Assembly (NCBI RefSeq): GCF_000016285.1
Contig: NC_011989.1
Coordinates: 809,001 to 873,000, forward strand
From: Allorhizobium ampelinum S4
Lineage (GTDB): Bacteria > Pseudomonadota > Alphaproteobacteria > Rhizobiales > Rhizobiaceae
Reading direction: 5' to 3'
DNA length: 64,000 nucleotides
Shown here: positions 36,541-46,377 of the stretch, one piece after another
Numbering within the stretch: position 1 is the stretch's first letter
Layout: every line of letters starts with the position of its first letter
The notes under the pieces: generated by a model
The model's input: only the letters and a program-made list of their open reading frames with translations
What the model was told of the DNA's origin: nothing
The model's database searches: none
Translations under genes and position numbers: made by a program

Positions 36541-36590
36541 GGAAAAATGGGGCCTACGTTTCCCGAAGAGACAAACTGAACCCAAAAGAT
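36541..36590 (-). repeat. Intergenic repeat family B, copy 3, interrupted by MITE copy 3
   Basis: Read on the minus strand, CAGTTTGTCTCTTCGGGAAA is followed by GGCCCCATTTTTCC, which matches the middle of repeat B. The remaining end (GACAAATTCTAGAATTC) lies on the far side of the MITE at about 36322-36339. Confidence 0.6.
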
Positions 36591-36625
36591 AGAGGATGAC
36601 GAGTTCAACCTCCTCGCTACTTTTA

Positions 36626-36752
36626 TACGAAGAGTCATTGAAGATGACTCTTCGTATTCCTTTTGCAAATATCTCAAGCGGTGCAAGCATTTGAGATGTT
36701 TGCAATGCGTTCAAGGCGAGGATGCGTCAGCATGTCAGCGCCTTGATATGAG
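36626..36752 (-). repeat. Intergenic repeat family C, copy 2
   Basis: Read on the minus strand it runs from CAAGGCGCTGACATG through GCATCCTCGCCTTG, ACATCTCAAATGC and GCTTGAGATATTTGC to GTCATCTTCAATGAC. It aligns end to end with 56453-56578. It contains a perfect 14-bp hairpin, ATACGAAGAGTCAT/ATGACTCTTCGTAT (36626-36658). Confidence 0.65.
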
Positions 36753-37616
36753 AAGGTGGAGGGGAAGTCCGAAACGCTGAGGGTCTTTCTCCTTTCAGCT
36801 CGGTTCAACGCAGCGTTGAGCGGCGCAGCCAATGCGGTCGAGCCACCGCAATTGCCACCGAGAAAATCACCAGAACTAAAGGTTTGAAATCTTCGCTATC
36901 ATTTTACAGTCGGGAGTTGAGGGCGAAGGGGAAAGCGCTTTTCCCTGGCTTCGACGATGAAAAGCCTTTGCCTGTCGTCCAGGAGTGTAAGCATTTTTCA
37001 CATCGATACTTGTAACACGCATCTTTTGAGAGGCGTCAATTTCGCAGAGATAGGATCACTCTCTTATTTGCCAGAGTGTTTTTAAAATGATTACAATAAT
37101 TTACTGGTCAAAAATGCAAATTATAAGTGGCTTAATATACATCGACACGCACATCATAAAATTGATTTTTGTCAAAAATTCAGCATAAAGCGAAAGCAAC
37201 TAAATGAGCATAAAGAAATATTCAGGCAGGAATAATATTCTATGTTTCAACTTGGAGATGTTGAAAATATGTTTCATGTATAAGAAATGCGGCATATCTA
37301 AAAATTAAAACAAAAACCATTATTCGCGCCTAGGTAGATTTTATACTAGGTCTTTTCACATGTATTTTCTTCAATGTTTAAAGGTTGTGCTTCGTGAGGA
37401 GGCGAATGTATTTATATTATTATAGATTTTTTAATGCATATACAATAAAACAAAAAACCGAGTGACGAGTTGCAATCAGGGGAGAGGGATTCCCAAGATT
37501 GTGTTTATCCCGGCATGATGCTGGACTGTCGCCGAATTAATCATGTTTTGAGATAGCAACGGCTCGCCTCTTGAAAGAATTCATCTCTTCAAGTTCGCGA
37601 ATGAGGGAACTGGACG
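36753..37616. other. Long intergenic region with an AT-rich island
   Basis: About 860 bp with no supported gene. From about 37060 to 37480 the base composition drops sharply to AT-rich, unlike the GC-rich genes around it, with many A/T runs and no coding frame of note. It lies upstream of the receptor at 37617 and may hold its regulatory region, or be a decayed or acquired segment. A small GGGAAA/TTTCCC hairpin lies near 36930-36945. Confidence 0.5.
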
Positions 37617-39560
37617 ATGAAAATTCTGGATAATATACGGATCGTAGCAAAAATTGGACTGACATTTGCAATCTTGCTTGCTGTTAGTCTTGTTGTGAAT
37701 GCGGTCAGCTGGCGTTCGCTCTCCAATCAGGAGCAATCGTCTGGATGGACTGAGCACACTTATCAAGTGCTGCAAAAAATGGATGCCATTGTCGCGTCCA
37801 TGGTCAATCAGGAAACCGGCATTCGCGCTTATCTTCTGTCGGAAGCTGATGAGAAATTTCTCGATCCGCAAAAGGCTGGCTTAAAGAATTATACTGATGC
37901 CTATGCAGCTGTTCGCAGCCTGACATCTGACAATCAGGTCCAGCAGAAGCGTCTCGCCGATCTCGATGCCATGGTTCAGGATTGGCAGACGAAAGTCGTT
38001 GCCAAGGAGCTTGCCCTGGCGAAAGACCCGGCGACCCGCGATCAGGGCCGCCAGTTGGAGATTTCCGGTGCGGGCAAGACCTATATGGATGGCATTCGCG
38101 CCAAGGCCAAGGAAATTGCCGATGAGGAAAGCGCGCTTCTCAGCGTGCGCCAGAAAGCTGCTGACGCCGCCGCCTATGATGCCCGCCGCAATATTCTGCT
38201 GGGCAGCGGTACGCTTGTCTTGCTGATCGGTTTGTCGCTTCTTCTCCTCAACAAGGGCATGATTGCGCCGCTGACCCGGATCACGGCGTCAATGCGCAGC
38301 CTTGCAACTGGTGAAACGGCAATCGACATCCCCGGCATTGGCCGCCGCGACGAAGTCGGTCATATGGCCGATGCGGTTGAAGTGTTCCGCAAGAACGCCA
38401 TTGCCAATCGCGAGTTGGAAGAGCAGGCAACGGTCAACCGCCAGCAAACGGCACAGACCCAGGCTGCCCATCAACAGCGCGCTGAGCAGGAAGCGGCCAA
38501 TCTGCGATTTGCAACGCAGACCCTTGGCGAGGGCTTGAAGCGCCTGGCGCAGGGCGACGTATCCTTCCAGCTCAACGATGCTTTCGCCGCTGAATATGAA
38601 TCGCTGCGCCAGGATTTCAACGCCTCGCTGGAACAGCTTGGAACAACGCTCGGCTCCGTCCTCCAGACCGTCGAAGGCATGGAAAACGGCACCCGTGAAA
38701 TTGCCGATGGCACGAATGATTTGTCCAAGCGGACCGAGCAGCAGGCAGCAGCCCTGGAAGAAACGGCGGCGGCGCTCGACCAGATCACCGTCAATGTGAC
38801 CAATTCCTCGCAGCGCACGGAAGAAGCCCGCTCTGTGGCGATTACCGCTAACCAGAACGCCGTGCGGTCGTCGGAAGTCGTCAATCAGGCCGAAAACGCC
38901 ATGAAGCGGATCGAGGAAAGCTCGCAGCAGATTTCCAACATCATCGGCGTGATCGATGAAATCGCCTTCCAGACCAATCTTCTGGCACTGAATGCCGGTG
39001 TCGAAGCAGCGCGCGCCGGTGAAGCCGGTAAGGGCTTTGCGGTTGTCGCCCAGGAAGTGCGTGAACTGGCGCAACGGTCTGCCCAGGCTGCCAAGGAAAT
39101 CAAGGGTCTGATCCAGAACTCCTCTTTGGAAGTCGATAGCGGCGTCAAGCTGGTGCGGGAAACCGGTGTTGCCCTGAAGTCGATCGGCGATCACGTGGTC
39201 CAGATCAACCAGTTGATGGAGGCAATCGCCACATCGGCACGGGAACAGTCCACCGGTCTTGCCGAAGTCAATTCGGCGGTCAACCAGATGGACCAGACGA
39301 CGCAGCAGAATGCCGCCATGGTCGAGCAATCGACCGCCGCTGCTGCAGCTCTTGCCACCGAAGCCAACCGTCTGAAGACGCTTGTCAGCCAGTTCCAGCT
39401 TGCGGGCCGGAGGTCATCATTTGCCGGACATCCGGCAGTTGCCAGCGCATCGCAGCGTCCAATTGCCTCACCCGCCCGTGCGCTGGCCTCCAAGATCGGC
39501 AAGGCCTTCGGCGGAGGGGCATCGTCTGCCGCCGTCAAACAGGAATGGTCGGAATTCTGA
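37617..39560 (+). CDS. Methyl-accepting chemotaxis protein with CHASE3 sensor and EWSEF tail
   Basis: A 647-residue chemoreceptor. Helix 1 covers about 10-28. The periplasmic CHASE3 domain contains MVNQETGIRAYLLSEADEKF near residue 62. Helix 2 (NILLGSGTLVLLIGLSLLLL) is followed by HAMP and the MA domain ([20 protein letters not shown]). The tail (ASQRPIASPARALASKIGKA, ending AVKQEWSEF) nearly repeats that of the receptor at 34382, while the sensor and HAMP regions differ. The first 60 codons are less GC-rich than the rest. Confidence 0.93.
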   Translation: MKILDNIRIVAKIGLTFAILLAVSLVVNAVSWRSLSNQEQSSGWTEHTYQVLQKMDAIVASMVNQETGIRAYLLSEADEKFLDPQKAGLKNYTDAYAAVRSLTSDNQVQQKRLADLDAMVQDWQTKVVAKELALAKDPATRDQGRQLEISGAGKTYMDGIRAKAKEIADEESALLSVRQKAADAAAYDARRNILLGSGTLVLLIGLSLLLLNKGMIAPLTRITASMRSLATGETAIDIPGIGRRDEVGHMADAVEVFRKNAIANRELEEQATVNRQQTAQTQAAHQQRAEQEAANLRFATQTLGEGLKRLAQGDVSFQLNDAFAAEYESLRQDFNASLEQLGTTLGSVLQTVEGMENGTREIADGTNDLSKRTEQQAAALEETAAALDQITVNVTNSSQRTEEARSVAITANQNAVRSSEVVNQAENAMKRIEESSQQISNIIGVIDEIAFQTNLLALNAGVEAARAGEAGKGFAVVAQEVRELAQRSAQAAKEIKGLIQNSSLEVDSGVKLVRETGVALKSIGDHVVQINQLMEAIATSAREQSTGLAEVNSAVNQMDQTTQQNAAMVEQSTAAAAALATEANRLKTLVSQFQLAGRRSSFAGHPAVASASQRPIASPARALASKIGKAFGGGASSAAVKQEWSEF

Positions 39561-39596
39561 TCGAACTGTCCACCATATCTGGTGGGAGTATGACAA

Positions 39597-39640
39597 CAAA
39601 ACGCCGCTGGCTTTCTGGCCAGCGGCGTTTTGCTGTTTCA
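39597..39640. terminator. Strong bidirectional intrinsic terminator
   Basis: CAAAACGCCGCTGGC (39597-39611) is exactly complementary to 39618-39632, giving a 15-bp stem and 6-nt loop, followed by CTGTTT. It separates the convergent receptor and dxs genes. Confidence 0.85.
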
Positions 39641-39684
39641 GGCTGTCTGGTTTGTCGTCCGCTGAAGGGCCGCCGAGCCTCTCT

Positions 39685-41604
39685 TTACGCCAAGCTGTCT
39701 TGGGCCAAAGCATCGCGCGACAGCGCTGTGAACACCGTTGAAACAATGCCCTTGGCGTCGAGGCCTGCCTTTTCATACATGACGTCAGGCTTGGCCTGAT
39801 CCATCCACAGATCCGGCAGAACCAGGCTCCGGACTTTGAGGCCGTGGTCGAGCAGGCCCTCATTGGCCAGCATATGCAGGACCTGAGATCCGAAACCGCC
39901 GACCGCACCTTCCTCGACCGTGATCAGCACGGCATGGTGGCGGGCAAGCTGGCGGATCAGGTCGAGATCGAGCGGCTTGGCAAACCGGGCATCGGCAACC
40001 GTGGTCGGCAGGCCGGCGGCATCGAGATCTTCTGCCGCGACAAGACATTCAGCCAGCCGCGTCCCGAAGGACAGCAGCGCCACTTTCGAGCCTTCCTTGA
40101 TGATCCGGCCCTTGCCGATTGGCAAAATCTCGCCGCGCTCCGGCATCTGCACGCCAACGCCTTCGCCGCGTGGATAGCGGAAGGAAATCGGACCCTCATC
40201 ATAGGCGGCGGCGGTGCGCACCATATGCTTCAGTTCGGCTTCATCAGCCGCCGCCATCACCACGAAACCGGGCAGGCTGGCGAGAAAGCCGGTATCGAAC
40301 GATCCGGCATGGGTTGGCCCATCGGCACCGACGAAACCGGCGCGGTCGATGGGAAAACGCACGGGCAAGCCTTGGATGGCGACGTCATGCACGACCTGAT
40401 CGTAGCCGCGTTGCAGGAAGGTCGAATAGAGCGCGCAGAACGGCTTGTAGCCCTCGGCGGCAAGGCCAGCGGCAAAGGTCACGGCATGCTGTTCGGCAAT
40501 GCCGACATCGAAGGTCCGTTCCGGGAACAGGTTTTGTAGCTTATCAAGCCCGGTGCCTGATGGCATGGCGGCGGTAATGCCGACGATCTTGTCGTCAAGG
40601 CGGGCTTCTTCCACCAGCGCGTCGGCAAACACGGCGGTATAGCTCGGCGCATTCGGCTTGGCCTTGGCCTGGGTACCGGTGATGACATCGAAGGTGTTGA
40701 CGCCGTGGTATTTGTCGGCGGCGGCCTCGGCGGGCGCATAACCCTTGCCCTTCTGGGTCACCACATGGATCAGCACCGGCCCCTTGGCGTTGTCGCGCAC
40801 ATTGCGCAGCACCGGCAGGAGATGATCAAAGGAATGGCCGTCAATCGGGCCGATATGGTAAAAGCCCATTTCCTCAAACATCGTGCCGCCGGTTACATAG
40901 CCACGCGCATGTTCGACGGCGCGGGTGATGGCCCGGTCGATATTCTTGCCGAGATAGGCGGTCAGTTTTTTGCCGATCTCGCGCATACCCATATAGGTGC
41001 GCCCGGAGGCAAGCCGCGCCAGATAGGCGCTCATCGCGCCGGTTGGTGGGGCAATCGACATGTCATTGTCGTTGAGAATGACGATCAGCCGCGCGTCCAG
41101 CGCGCCGGCGTTGTTCAGAGCCTCAAATGCCATGCCCGCCGACATCGCCCCGTCGCCGATCACAGCGATGACCTTGCGGTCGGTCTGGCCAAGCTCGGCT
41201 GCCACGGCCATGCCAAGGCCTGCCGAAATGGACGTGGAGGAATGGGCTGCGCCGAACGGATCGTATTCGCTCTCAGCCCGTTTGGTGAAGCCCGAAAGCC
41301 CATGTTCCTGGCGCAGCGTGCGGATGCGCTCTCGCCGCCCGGTCAGGATCTTGTGCGGATAGCATTGGTGTCCGACATCAAAGATCAGCCGGTCTTCCGG
41401 GGTGTTGAAAACCTTGTGGATGGCGAGCGTCAGTTCCACCACGCCAAGCCCGGCGCCCAGATGTCCGCCCGTCACCGACACGGCATCGATCATCTCGTCG
41501 CGCAGTTCACGCGCCACTTGGGGCATGTCCTTATCTTCGATCTTGCGAAGGTCGGACGGAAACACGACCTGATCCAGCAACGGCGTGTTTGGCTTCGATG
41601 TCAC
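39685..41604 (-). CDS. dxs: 1-deoxy-D-xylulose-5-phosphate synthase
   Basis: Condenses pyruvate and glyceraldehyde 3-phosphate in the first step of the MEP isoprenoid pathway, with thiamine diphosphate. The 639-residue protein has the catalytic-His segment [20 protein letters not shown], the ThDP motif [18 protein letters not shown], the transketolase pyrimidine domain ([18 protein letters not shown]) and a C-terminal transketolase domain. A GTG at 41604 ([19 protein letters not shown]) with GAGG upstream is preferred because it matches the usual N-terminus; the frame is open to 41673. Confidence 0.94.
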   Translation of the reverse strand: MTSKPNTPLLDQVVFPSDLRKIEDKDMPQVARELRDEMIDAVSVTGGHLGAGLGVVELTLAIHKVFNTPEDRLIFDVGHQCYPHKILTGRRERIRTLRQEHGLSGFTKRAESEYDPFGAAHSSTSISAGLGMAVAAELGQTDRKVIAVIGDGAMSAGMAFEALNNAGALDARLIVILNDNDMSIAPPTGAMSAYLARLASGRTYMGMREIGKKLTAYLGKNIDRAITRAVEHARGYVTGGTMFEEMGFYHIGPIDGHSFDHLLPVLRNVRDNAKGPVLIHVVTQKGKGYAPAEAAADKYHGVNTFDVITGTQAKAKPNAPSYTAVFADALVEEARLDDKIVGITAAMPSGTGLDKLQNLFPERTFDVGIAEQHAVTFAAGLAAEGYKPFCALYSTFLQRGYDQVVHDVAIQGLPVRFPIDRAGFVGADGPTHAGSFDTGFLASLPGFVVMAAADEAELKHMVRTAAAYDEGPISFRYPRGEGVGVQMPERGEILPIGKGRIIKEGSKVALLSFGTRLAECLVAAEDLDAAGLPTTVADARFAKPLDLDLIRQLARHHAVLITVEEGAVGGFGSQVLHMLANEGLLDHGLKVRSLVLPDLWMDQAKPDVMYEKAGLDAKGIVSTVFTALSRDALAQDSLA

Positions 41605-41896
41605 AGGCTCCAGCCTCTTTTTCTCATCACTCGGTCTATCGGCTGCACAAGTTTCCTCCCGAATGCATTGCACGGCCTGAATGGTCCATGAATGGGGAAA
41701 TCATACAGTATTCAATGTCATTTGCCCGCGACCCCTGTTTGTTTCCCAGGCGCAGTGCGCCGCTGTCAATCAGGACGTTCAGGTCAATGATAGGGCAGAT
41801 CCAGTAAAACTGCCCTGTTGATGCATATAGGACTTAAATGCCCCTCGGCAAAGGGACAAACGCATCTTCCTTGCTGTGGGCGTGCCAGGATCAGGC
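41605..41896. other. Gap between xseB and dxs
   Basis: About 290 bp with no gene seen; it presumably carries the dxs promoter. xseB and dxs, both on the minus strand, are usually close together in related genomes. Confidence 0.35.
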
Positions 41897-42154
41897 CTAG
41901 TCCTTGTCCAGCGGCTCGGCACCAACAGGTTTGCCAGCCCGGTCCAGCCGGATTTTCTCGATGCGGTTTTCGGCTGCCGACAACAGTGCCTCGCAGTGTT
42001 TCTTTAGCAACTCGCCGCGCTCGTAAATCGAGATGGATTCGTCGAGCGCCACATCGCCGCGCTCCAGCCGGGCCACGATGCTTTCCAGCTCGGCCACGGC
42101 CTTTTCAAAGGAATAAGCGGCAATATCGGTGGCGGCAACGTCGGTCATACTCAA
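41897..42154 (-). CDS. xseB: Exodeoxyribonuclease VII small subunit
   Basis: An 85-residue helical protein that combines with several copies per XseA to degrade single-stranded DNA. It has the family core [20 protein letters not shown] followed by [20 protein letters not shown]. Its start overlaps the stop of the deacetylase gene by 4 bp. The large subunit gene is not in the window. Confidence 0.93.
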   Translation of the reverse strand: MSMTDVAATDIAAYSFEKAVAELESIVARLERGDVALDESISIYERGELLKKHCEALLSAAENRIEKIRLDRAGKPVGAEPLDKD

Positions 42155-43086
42155 CCCTTCATCAATCTCGAAATATGCATGCCAGCCGACTCGGCCAGAC
42201 CTTCCAGATCATAGCCGCCTTCCAGCAGGCTGACGACCCGGTTTTTGGCAAAGCGGTCGGCCACTTCCATCAGCCGCCCGGTTGCCCAGTCAAAATCCTC
42301 ACCGACCAGATTGATCTGTGCCAGCGGGTCGCGGTGATGGGCATCAAACCCGGCGGAAATCAGGATGAGATCCGGGGAAAAATCATTGAGCGCCGTCAGC
42401 ACCCGCGATTTGAACGCCTCGCGGAAATGGTCCGAGCCGCTATTGGCCGACAGCGGCGCATTGACGATGGTGTTGTGCGGCCCGACCTCATCCTTCTTGC
42501 CGGTCCAGGGATAAAGCGGCATCTGGTGGGTGGAACAGAACAGCACGGATGGATCGTCCCAGAAAATATCCTGGGTGCCGTTGCCGTGATGCACATCCCA
42601 ATCGACGATGGCGACCCGCTCGACGCCATAGACCTGCTGGGCATGGCGGGCAGCGATGGCGATGGTATTGAACAGGCAAAAGCCCATCGCCTTGGTTTTT
42701 TCCGCATGATGGCCGGGCGGACGGCCCGCCACGAACACATTGTCGGCAGCACCGGTCATCACGTCGTCCACGGCGGCCATCGCCCCACCGATGGCGGTCA
42801 GGGCGCATTGCAGGCTTTTCTGCGAGGCATAGGTATCGGCCTCCAGCTGGTTGATCCGGTCGTCCTCCTCCGGCACCTGCCGCATGACAGCGATGAAATG
42901 CTCTTCCGGATGGGCCAGCATGACAGCATCCTCATTGGCCTGCTGCGCCTGATGGCGCTCCAGGGCGGAAAAATTCGGATGCTCCAGGGCGATATTCAGC
43001 GAGCGCAGCCGGTCGGCCCGTTCAGGATGGCCTTCTGGCGTGTTGTGTTCCAGAAAGATCGGGTTCTCATAGAGCCGGGTTGTCAT
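42151..43086 (-). CDS. Histone deacetylase family protein (acetylpolyamine/class II HDAC-like)
   Basis: A 311-residue zinc deacetylase that probably acts on an acetylated small amine or protein lysine. It has the catalytic pair in [19 protein letters not shown], zinc ligands in [12 protein letters not shown] and [12 protein letters not shown], and the end motif [13 protein letters not shown]. The catalytic His-His and Asp ligands are all present. It is translationally coupled to xseB. The substrate is not predictable from sequence. Confidence 0.92.
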   Translation of the reverse strand: MTTRLYENPIFLEHNTPEGHPERADRLRSLNIALEHPNFSALERHQAQQANEDAVMLAHPEEHFIAVMRQVPEEDDRINQLEADTYASQKSLQCALTAIGGAMAAVDDVMTGAADNVFVAGRPPGHHAEKTKAMGFCLFNTIAIAARHAQQVYGVERVAIVDWDVHHGNGTQDIFWDDPSVLFCSTHQMPLYPWTGKKDEVGPHNTIVNAPLSANSGSDHFREAFKSRVLTALNDFSPDLILISAGFDAHHRDPLAQINLVGEDFDWATGRLMEVADRFAKNRVVSLLEGGYDLEGLAESAGMHISRLMKG

Positions 43087-43169
43087 GACGCATCCTCCTG
43101 CCGCGCCAAACTTGCGCGACCAATCTCTTTTCCATTACATGAGCGATCACGGCATGGAGGGCAAGGGCA

Positions 43170-43571
43170 ATGGCGAAAAGAGAACGGCTTGATGTAACCG
43201 AAACGCTGATCGGCCTGCGCGATGTCGGCATCAGCGGACGGCTGAACAACAGCGCGCTGCTGGCGCTGTGCGAAGAAGCGCTCCACCGCTTCTGGCAGGC
43301 CCGGCCCGCAGAAGAGCAGGAGCCGGACTTTCGCGCCACCAAATTCGAGGCGCGTCTTTATGAAGCCCTGGGACCGGGCGACGCGCTGCGCTTCACCGTG
43401 CAGGTGGACAAGATCGGCGGCAAATCCGTCGGCTTCGCCATTGCGGTCGAAAGCGGCAAAACCCGCGCTGCCGATGTTGAGATCACTTGGACGGCTGTGA
43501 ACAAGGACAGTGCCGAACCGGTGGCGCTATCTGAAGCGCTCAGGGATTGGCTGTATCAGTGGCTGCCGTGA
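43170..43571 (+). CDS. Hotdog-fold thioesterase-like protein
   Basis: A 133-residue protein that fits a 4-hydroxybenzoyl-CoA-thioesterase type hotdog domain: a helix (LNNSALLALCEEALHRFW) and then beta strands (FEARLYEALGPGDALRFTVQ, GKSVGFAIAVESG, AADVEITWTAVN). It starts at ATG 43170 after GAGGGCAAGG. It stands alone, divergent from the deacetylase and ending 2 bp before the convergent phosphotransferase gene. The substrate is unknown. Confidence 0.75.
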   Translation: MAKRERLDVTETLIGLRDVGISGRLNNSALLALCEEALHRFWQARPAEEQEPDFRATKFEARLYEALGPGDALRFTVQVDKIGGKSVGFAIAVESGKTRAADVEITWTAVNKDSAEPVALSEALRDWLYQWLP

Positions 43572-43573
43572 AA

Positions 43574-44449
43574 TTATCTGAGGATACGGTCGAGTATGGT
43601 TCGGGTTTCCGCTGCTTCAGGTTCGCTGGCGTCTCCCTGCTTTTGCAGGGTAATCAGCGTCTTCCATAGCGCCCAGCCACGCGCCCGGTCCCATGTCGCT
43701 TCATCATGGACAACGGTTGCGCGAAACACTGTAGCGGTTACGGCATCCATGAAGGTCCAGGCGATAGCGAGGTCGCAGGCCGGATCACCCGTGCCGCAGC
43801 CGCCGAAATCAATCACGGCGGAGAGGCGTCCGTGTTTGAACAGCAGGTTTCCCGGAGCGACGTCGCCGTGCAGCCAGACCGGCGGTTTCTGCCAAAGGCT
43901 GGCAAGCGCACGGTCCCATAGTGCGGTCGCGCCGTCAGTATCAATGCTGGTGCCGAGTTTGAGTATGGCCGTGCGGGTTTCATCGTCATAGGTTGCGAGC
44001 AAGCCGCCGCGATAGAAATTATGAGGTCCTGCTGGCGGGCCGTTGGCACCATCGAGACCGTGAAGGGTCTTTAGGAAATCACCGAGATCGGCCGCAAATC
44101 GCCCGCTGTCGACGACCTTCGCCGACAAGGCCGTCTCACCGTCGATCCATCGATAAATGCCCCAGGCGAAAGGATAGTCATGGTCCGCACAGCCCATTCC
44201 AACCGGTTCGGTAATGGGAAGCGGCAGATGTGGCGCAAGCATCGGTAAAAAGCGTTGCTCCTTTTCCACCTGCTGTTCATAGCGTTGCGCGCTCGGCATG
44301 CGGATGATCATCTCAGAGCCAAGGCGGAAACTGCGATTGTTCCAGCCGCCCGGCACGACAGGTTCGATGGGCAGCGATGAAAATTGCGGAAACTGGTCAG
44401 CGATCAGGCGCTGCACCAGCTCCACAGAGATCATCAGTCTGTCATCCAT
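43574..44449 (-). CDS. Aminoglycoside phosphotransferase (APH)-family kinase
   Basis: A 291-residue small-molecule kinase. The catalytic loop is WLHGDVAPGNLLF near residue 195, and the metal-binding Asp is in VIDFGGCGTGDPACDLA. RSFRLGSEMIIRMPSA is the N-lobe. The family includes antibiotic-modifying enzymes as well as kinases for sugars or choline; resistance cannot be inferred. ATG 44449 is chosen over GTG 44461, and an internal ATG at 44434 is possible. Confidence 0.85.
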   Translation of the reverse strand: MDDRLMISVELVQRLIADQFPQFSSLPIEPVVPGGWNNRSFRLGSEMIIRMPSAQRYEQQVEKEQRFLPMLAPHLPLPITEPVGMGCADHDYPFAWGIYRWIDGETALSAKVVDSGRFAADLGDFLKTLHGLDGANGPPAGPHNFYRGGLLATYDDETRTAILKLGTSIDTDGATALWDRALASLWQKPPVWLHGDVAPGNLLFKHGRLSAVIDFGGCGTGDPACDLAIAWTFMDAVTATVFRATVVHDEATWDRARGWALWKTLITLQKQGDASEPEAAETRTILDRILR

Positions 44450-44505
44450 AATCGCGCCCACCGCTCTGCTTTGCGGCGGCTATACGCGGGAATGATGACA
44501 GAAAT

Positions 44506-45069
44506 TTACGCCCGCTTCGGCAGCAGCGGATAGCCAACCATCACGGCGCGGGCGGCAAGGGCGGCGATGGCGGCCTTGATCAGGTCGCCGGGCAGGAAGG
44601 CCAGCGAGCCGATCAGCACCTTGTCGATCGGGGTTCCAGCCACAAAGCTCCACCAGGGCATGCCGCAGGCATAGACCACGCCGATGCCGCCGAGGATGCT
44701 GGCGGCAAAGAAGCCGATTGTCTGGCCGCTGGCGGTGGAGGAGGCGCGGGCAAAGCGTTCAGCGGCAAGGCCGGTGACGAAAGCGCCGATAATCCAGCCG
44801 AAAATATAGCCGCCGGTGGCGCCAAACAATGCGTTCAGGCCGCCGTGGCCGCCCGCCAGCACTGGCAGGCCCATGGCGACCAGCAGCACGACCAGCGCAT
44901 AGGCTAAGGCCCCGCGCTTGGCGCCGAGAATGCAGCCGGCCAGCATGACGCCCATCGATTGGGCGGTGATCGGCACTGGAATGAAGCCGAGCGGCACGGG
45001 CGGAATAAGCCCGAGGACAACAACGATGGCAGCAAACAGCGCAATCAGAACCAGGTCTCGCGTGGTCAT
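44506..45069 (-). CDS. bioY: Biotin ECF transporter substrate-binding component
   Basis: The biotin-binding membrane protein of the ECF transporter BioMNY, 187 residues with about six helices. Family features are LGLIPPVPLGFIPVPITAQS near residue 18 and GATGGYIFGWIIGAFVTG near 85. GAGGAGATCACC precedes ATG 45069. It is the last gene of the operon, 13 bp after bioN. Confidence 0.93.
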   Translation of the reverse strand: MTTRDLVLIALFAAIVVVLGLIPPVPLGFIPVPITAQSMGVMLAGCILGAKRGALAYALVVLLVAMGLPVLAGGHGGLNALFGATGGYIFGWIIGAFVTGLAAERFARASSTASGQTIGFFAASILGGIGVVYACGMPWWSFVAGTPIDKVLIGSLAFLPGDLIKAAIAALAARAVMVGYPLLPKRA

Positions 45070-45082
45070 GGTGATCTCCTCA

Positions 45083-45703
45083 TCAGTCTGTTCTCTTTTC
45101 GTGACGGCGAATGCCGCGAGCGTCAATGGCCTCGGCGATGGAATCGGCCTCTTTCAAGGCCAGAATAAACAGCGGCCCCAGCATCCGGTGCAGCCGCACG
45201 GGAATGCCACGCGCCTGATGCGCGGCCTTCAGCGCCTCATAGCGGTCGGCGATATCAGGCACGAAGCGCAGCGTCAGCCCCAGCGCCAGGCTGATATCGG
45301 CGGCCCGGACCAGACCCAGCCGGTCGAGCGGGGCCAGCAGCCGGTCGAGCGTCTCCATGAAGGCACCAAGCGAGGTCGTTGCGGTGATGGCGGAGGCGAG
45401 AAACAGGATGGCGAGCAGCCTCAGCGTCAGCGTTGCCGAGGTGATAAGATCCAGCGCATAGATGTTGAACAGGCCAAGCGCGGCAATGCTGATCAGCATC
45501 GGGCGGATGCGCCGCAAGGCCGCCCGCGCACCAAGCCCCAGGCTGAAATAGAGCGCGCCGGTGGCGCAGGCTGCCGAGGCCTGGAGCGGCATGGACAGGC
45601 TGAAGGCAAGGCCAAGGCCAAATACCAGCAGAATGGCCAGTTTCGCCCCAACCGGCATCCGGTGCAGCCAGCTATTGCCCTCGACATGCAGGCTGTTCAC
45701 CAT
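45083..45703 (-). CDS. bioN: Energy-coupling factor transporter transmembrane protein
   Basis: The T component that couples ATP hydrolysis to BioY, 206 residues. It has several helices, an N-terminal RMPVGAKLAILLVFGLGLAF and the coupling-helix motifs ALKAAHQARGIPV and AEAIDARGIRR; the latter Ala-Arg-Gly sequences are the EcfT signature. It overlaps the bioM stop by 7 bp. Confidence 0.93.
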   Translation of the reverse strand: MVNSLHVEGNSWLHRMPVGAKLAILLVFGLGLAFSLSMPLQASAACATGALYFSLGLGARAALRRIRPMLISIAALGLFNIYALDLITSATLTLRLLAILFLASAITATTSLGAFMETLDRLLAPLDRLGLVRAADISLALGLTLRFVPDIADRYEALKAAHQARGIPVRLHRMLGPLFILALKEADSIAEAIDARGIRRHEKRTD

Positions 45704-46377
45704 GCGGCGATCTCGCGGTAGCGGGCAATGGCCTCGCTGGCCGGACCATCGAAGGCAAGCTTGGCACGGTGAAACACCAGCACCCGCGAAAATCCGGCGA
45801 TCAGGTCGAGATCATGGCTGATCACCAGCGCCTGTTCCTCCAGCGCCTCGATGGTGCCAGCCACCAGCGCCCGGTTTTTCAAATCGAGCTGGTTGGTCGG
45901 TTCATCGAAAATCACCAGACCGGGCCGGGTGACCAGAACAGCGGCCAGGGCCGCCAATTGCAGCTCGCCACCGGACAATTCATGCGGGCGGCGGCGCAGC
46001 AGATGGGTTATGCCGAGCCGGGCGGCAACGCTGTCCACGGCCTCGTCCAGTGCCTTGCCTTTCAGCCCACGTGCCTTTGGCCCCATGGCAATATCCTCAC
46101 CGATCAGCGGCAGGATGATCTGATTGGCCGGGTTCTGGAAGATGAAGCCGGTGCGTGCCTGCACGGCCTTGGCGTCTTTTACCGTGTCCAGCCCATCCAG
46201 CGTCACATGGCCAGCACTCGGCTTGACCAACCCATTGATCAGCCGGGCAAAGGTGGATTTGCCTGATCCATTCAGGCCGATGACCCCAATCCGCTGTTCG
46301 CCGAAGGTGATGGTCAGCGGCTCCAGGGCCACATGGCCGTCGAAACTGGCGCTGGCCTGATCGAAATGGATCTGCAC
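45697..46377 (-). CDS. bioM: Energy-coupling factor ATPase for biotin uptake
   Basis: ABC ATPase of 226 residues. Walker A is GLNGSGKST near residue 36, the signature is LSGGELQLAALAAVLV, and Walker B is LVIFDEPTNQLDLKN. GTG 46377 gives a normal N-terminus (MQIHFDQASASFDGHVALEP), and AGGG lies before it; the frame is open to 46452. First gene of bioMNY. A BioR-type box, the usual control in rhizobia, was looked for but not found clearly. Confidence 0.92.
   Translation of the reverse strand: MQIHFDQASASFDGHVALEPLTITFGEQRIGVIGLNGSGKSTFARLINGLVKPSAGHVTLDGLDTVKDAKAVQARTGFIFQNPANQIILPLIGEDIAMGPKARGLKGKALDEAVDSVAARLGITHLLRRRPHELSGGELQLAALAAVLVTRPGLVIFDEPTNQLDLKNRALVAGTIEALEEQALVISHDLDLIAGFSRVLVFHRAKLAFDGPASEAIARYREIAAW

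Noticed and set aside
43574..44449. Antibiotic resistance gene
   Set aside because: The APH fold alone does not indicate resistance; the gene has ordinary chromosomal composition and no mobile context.
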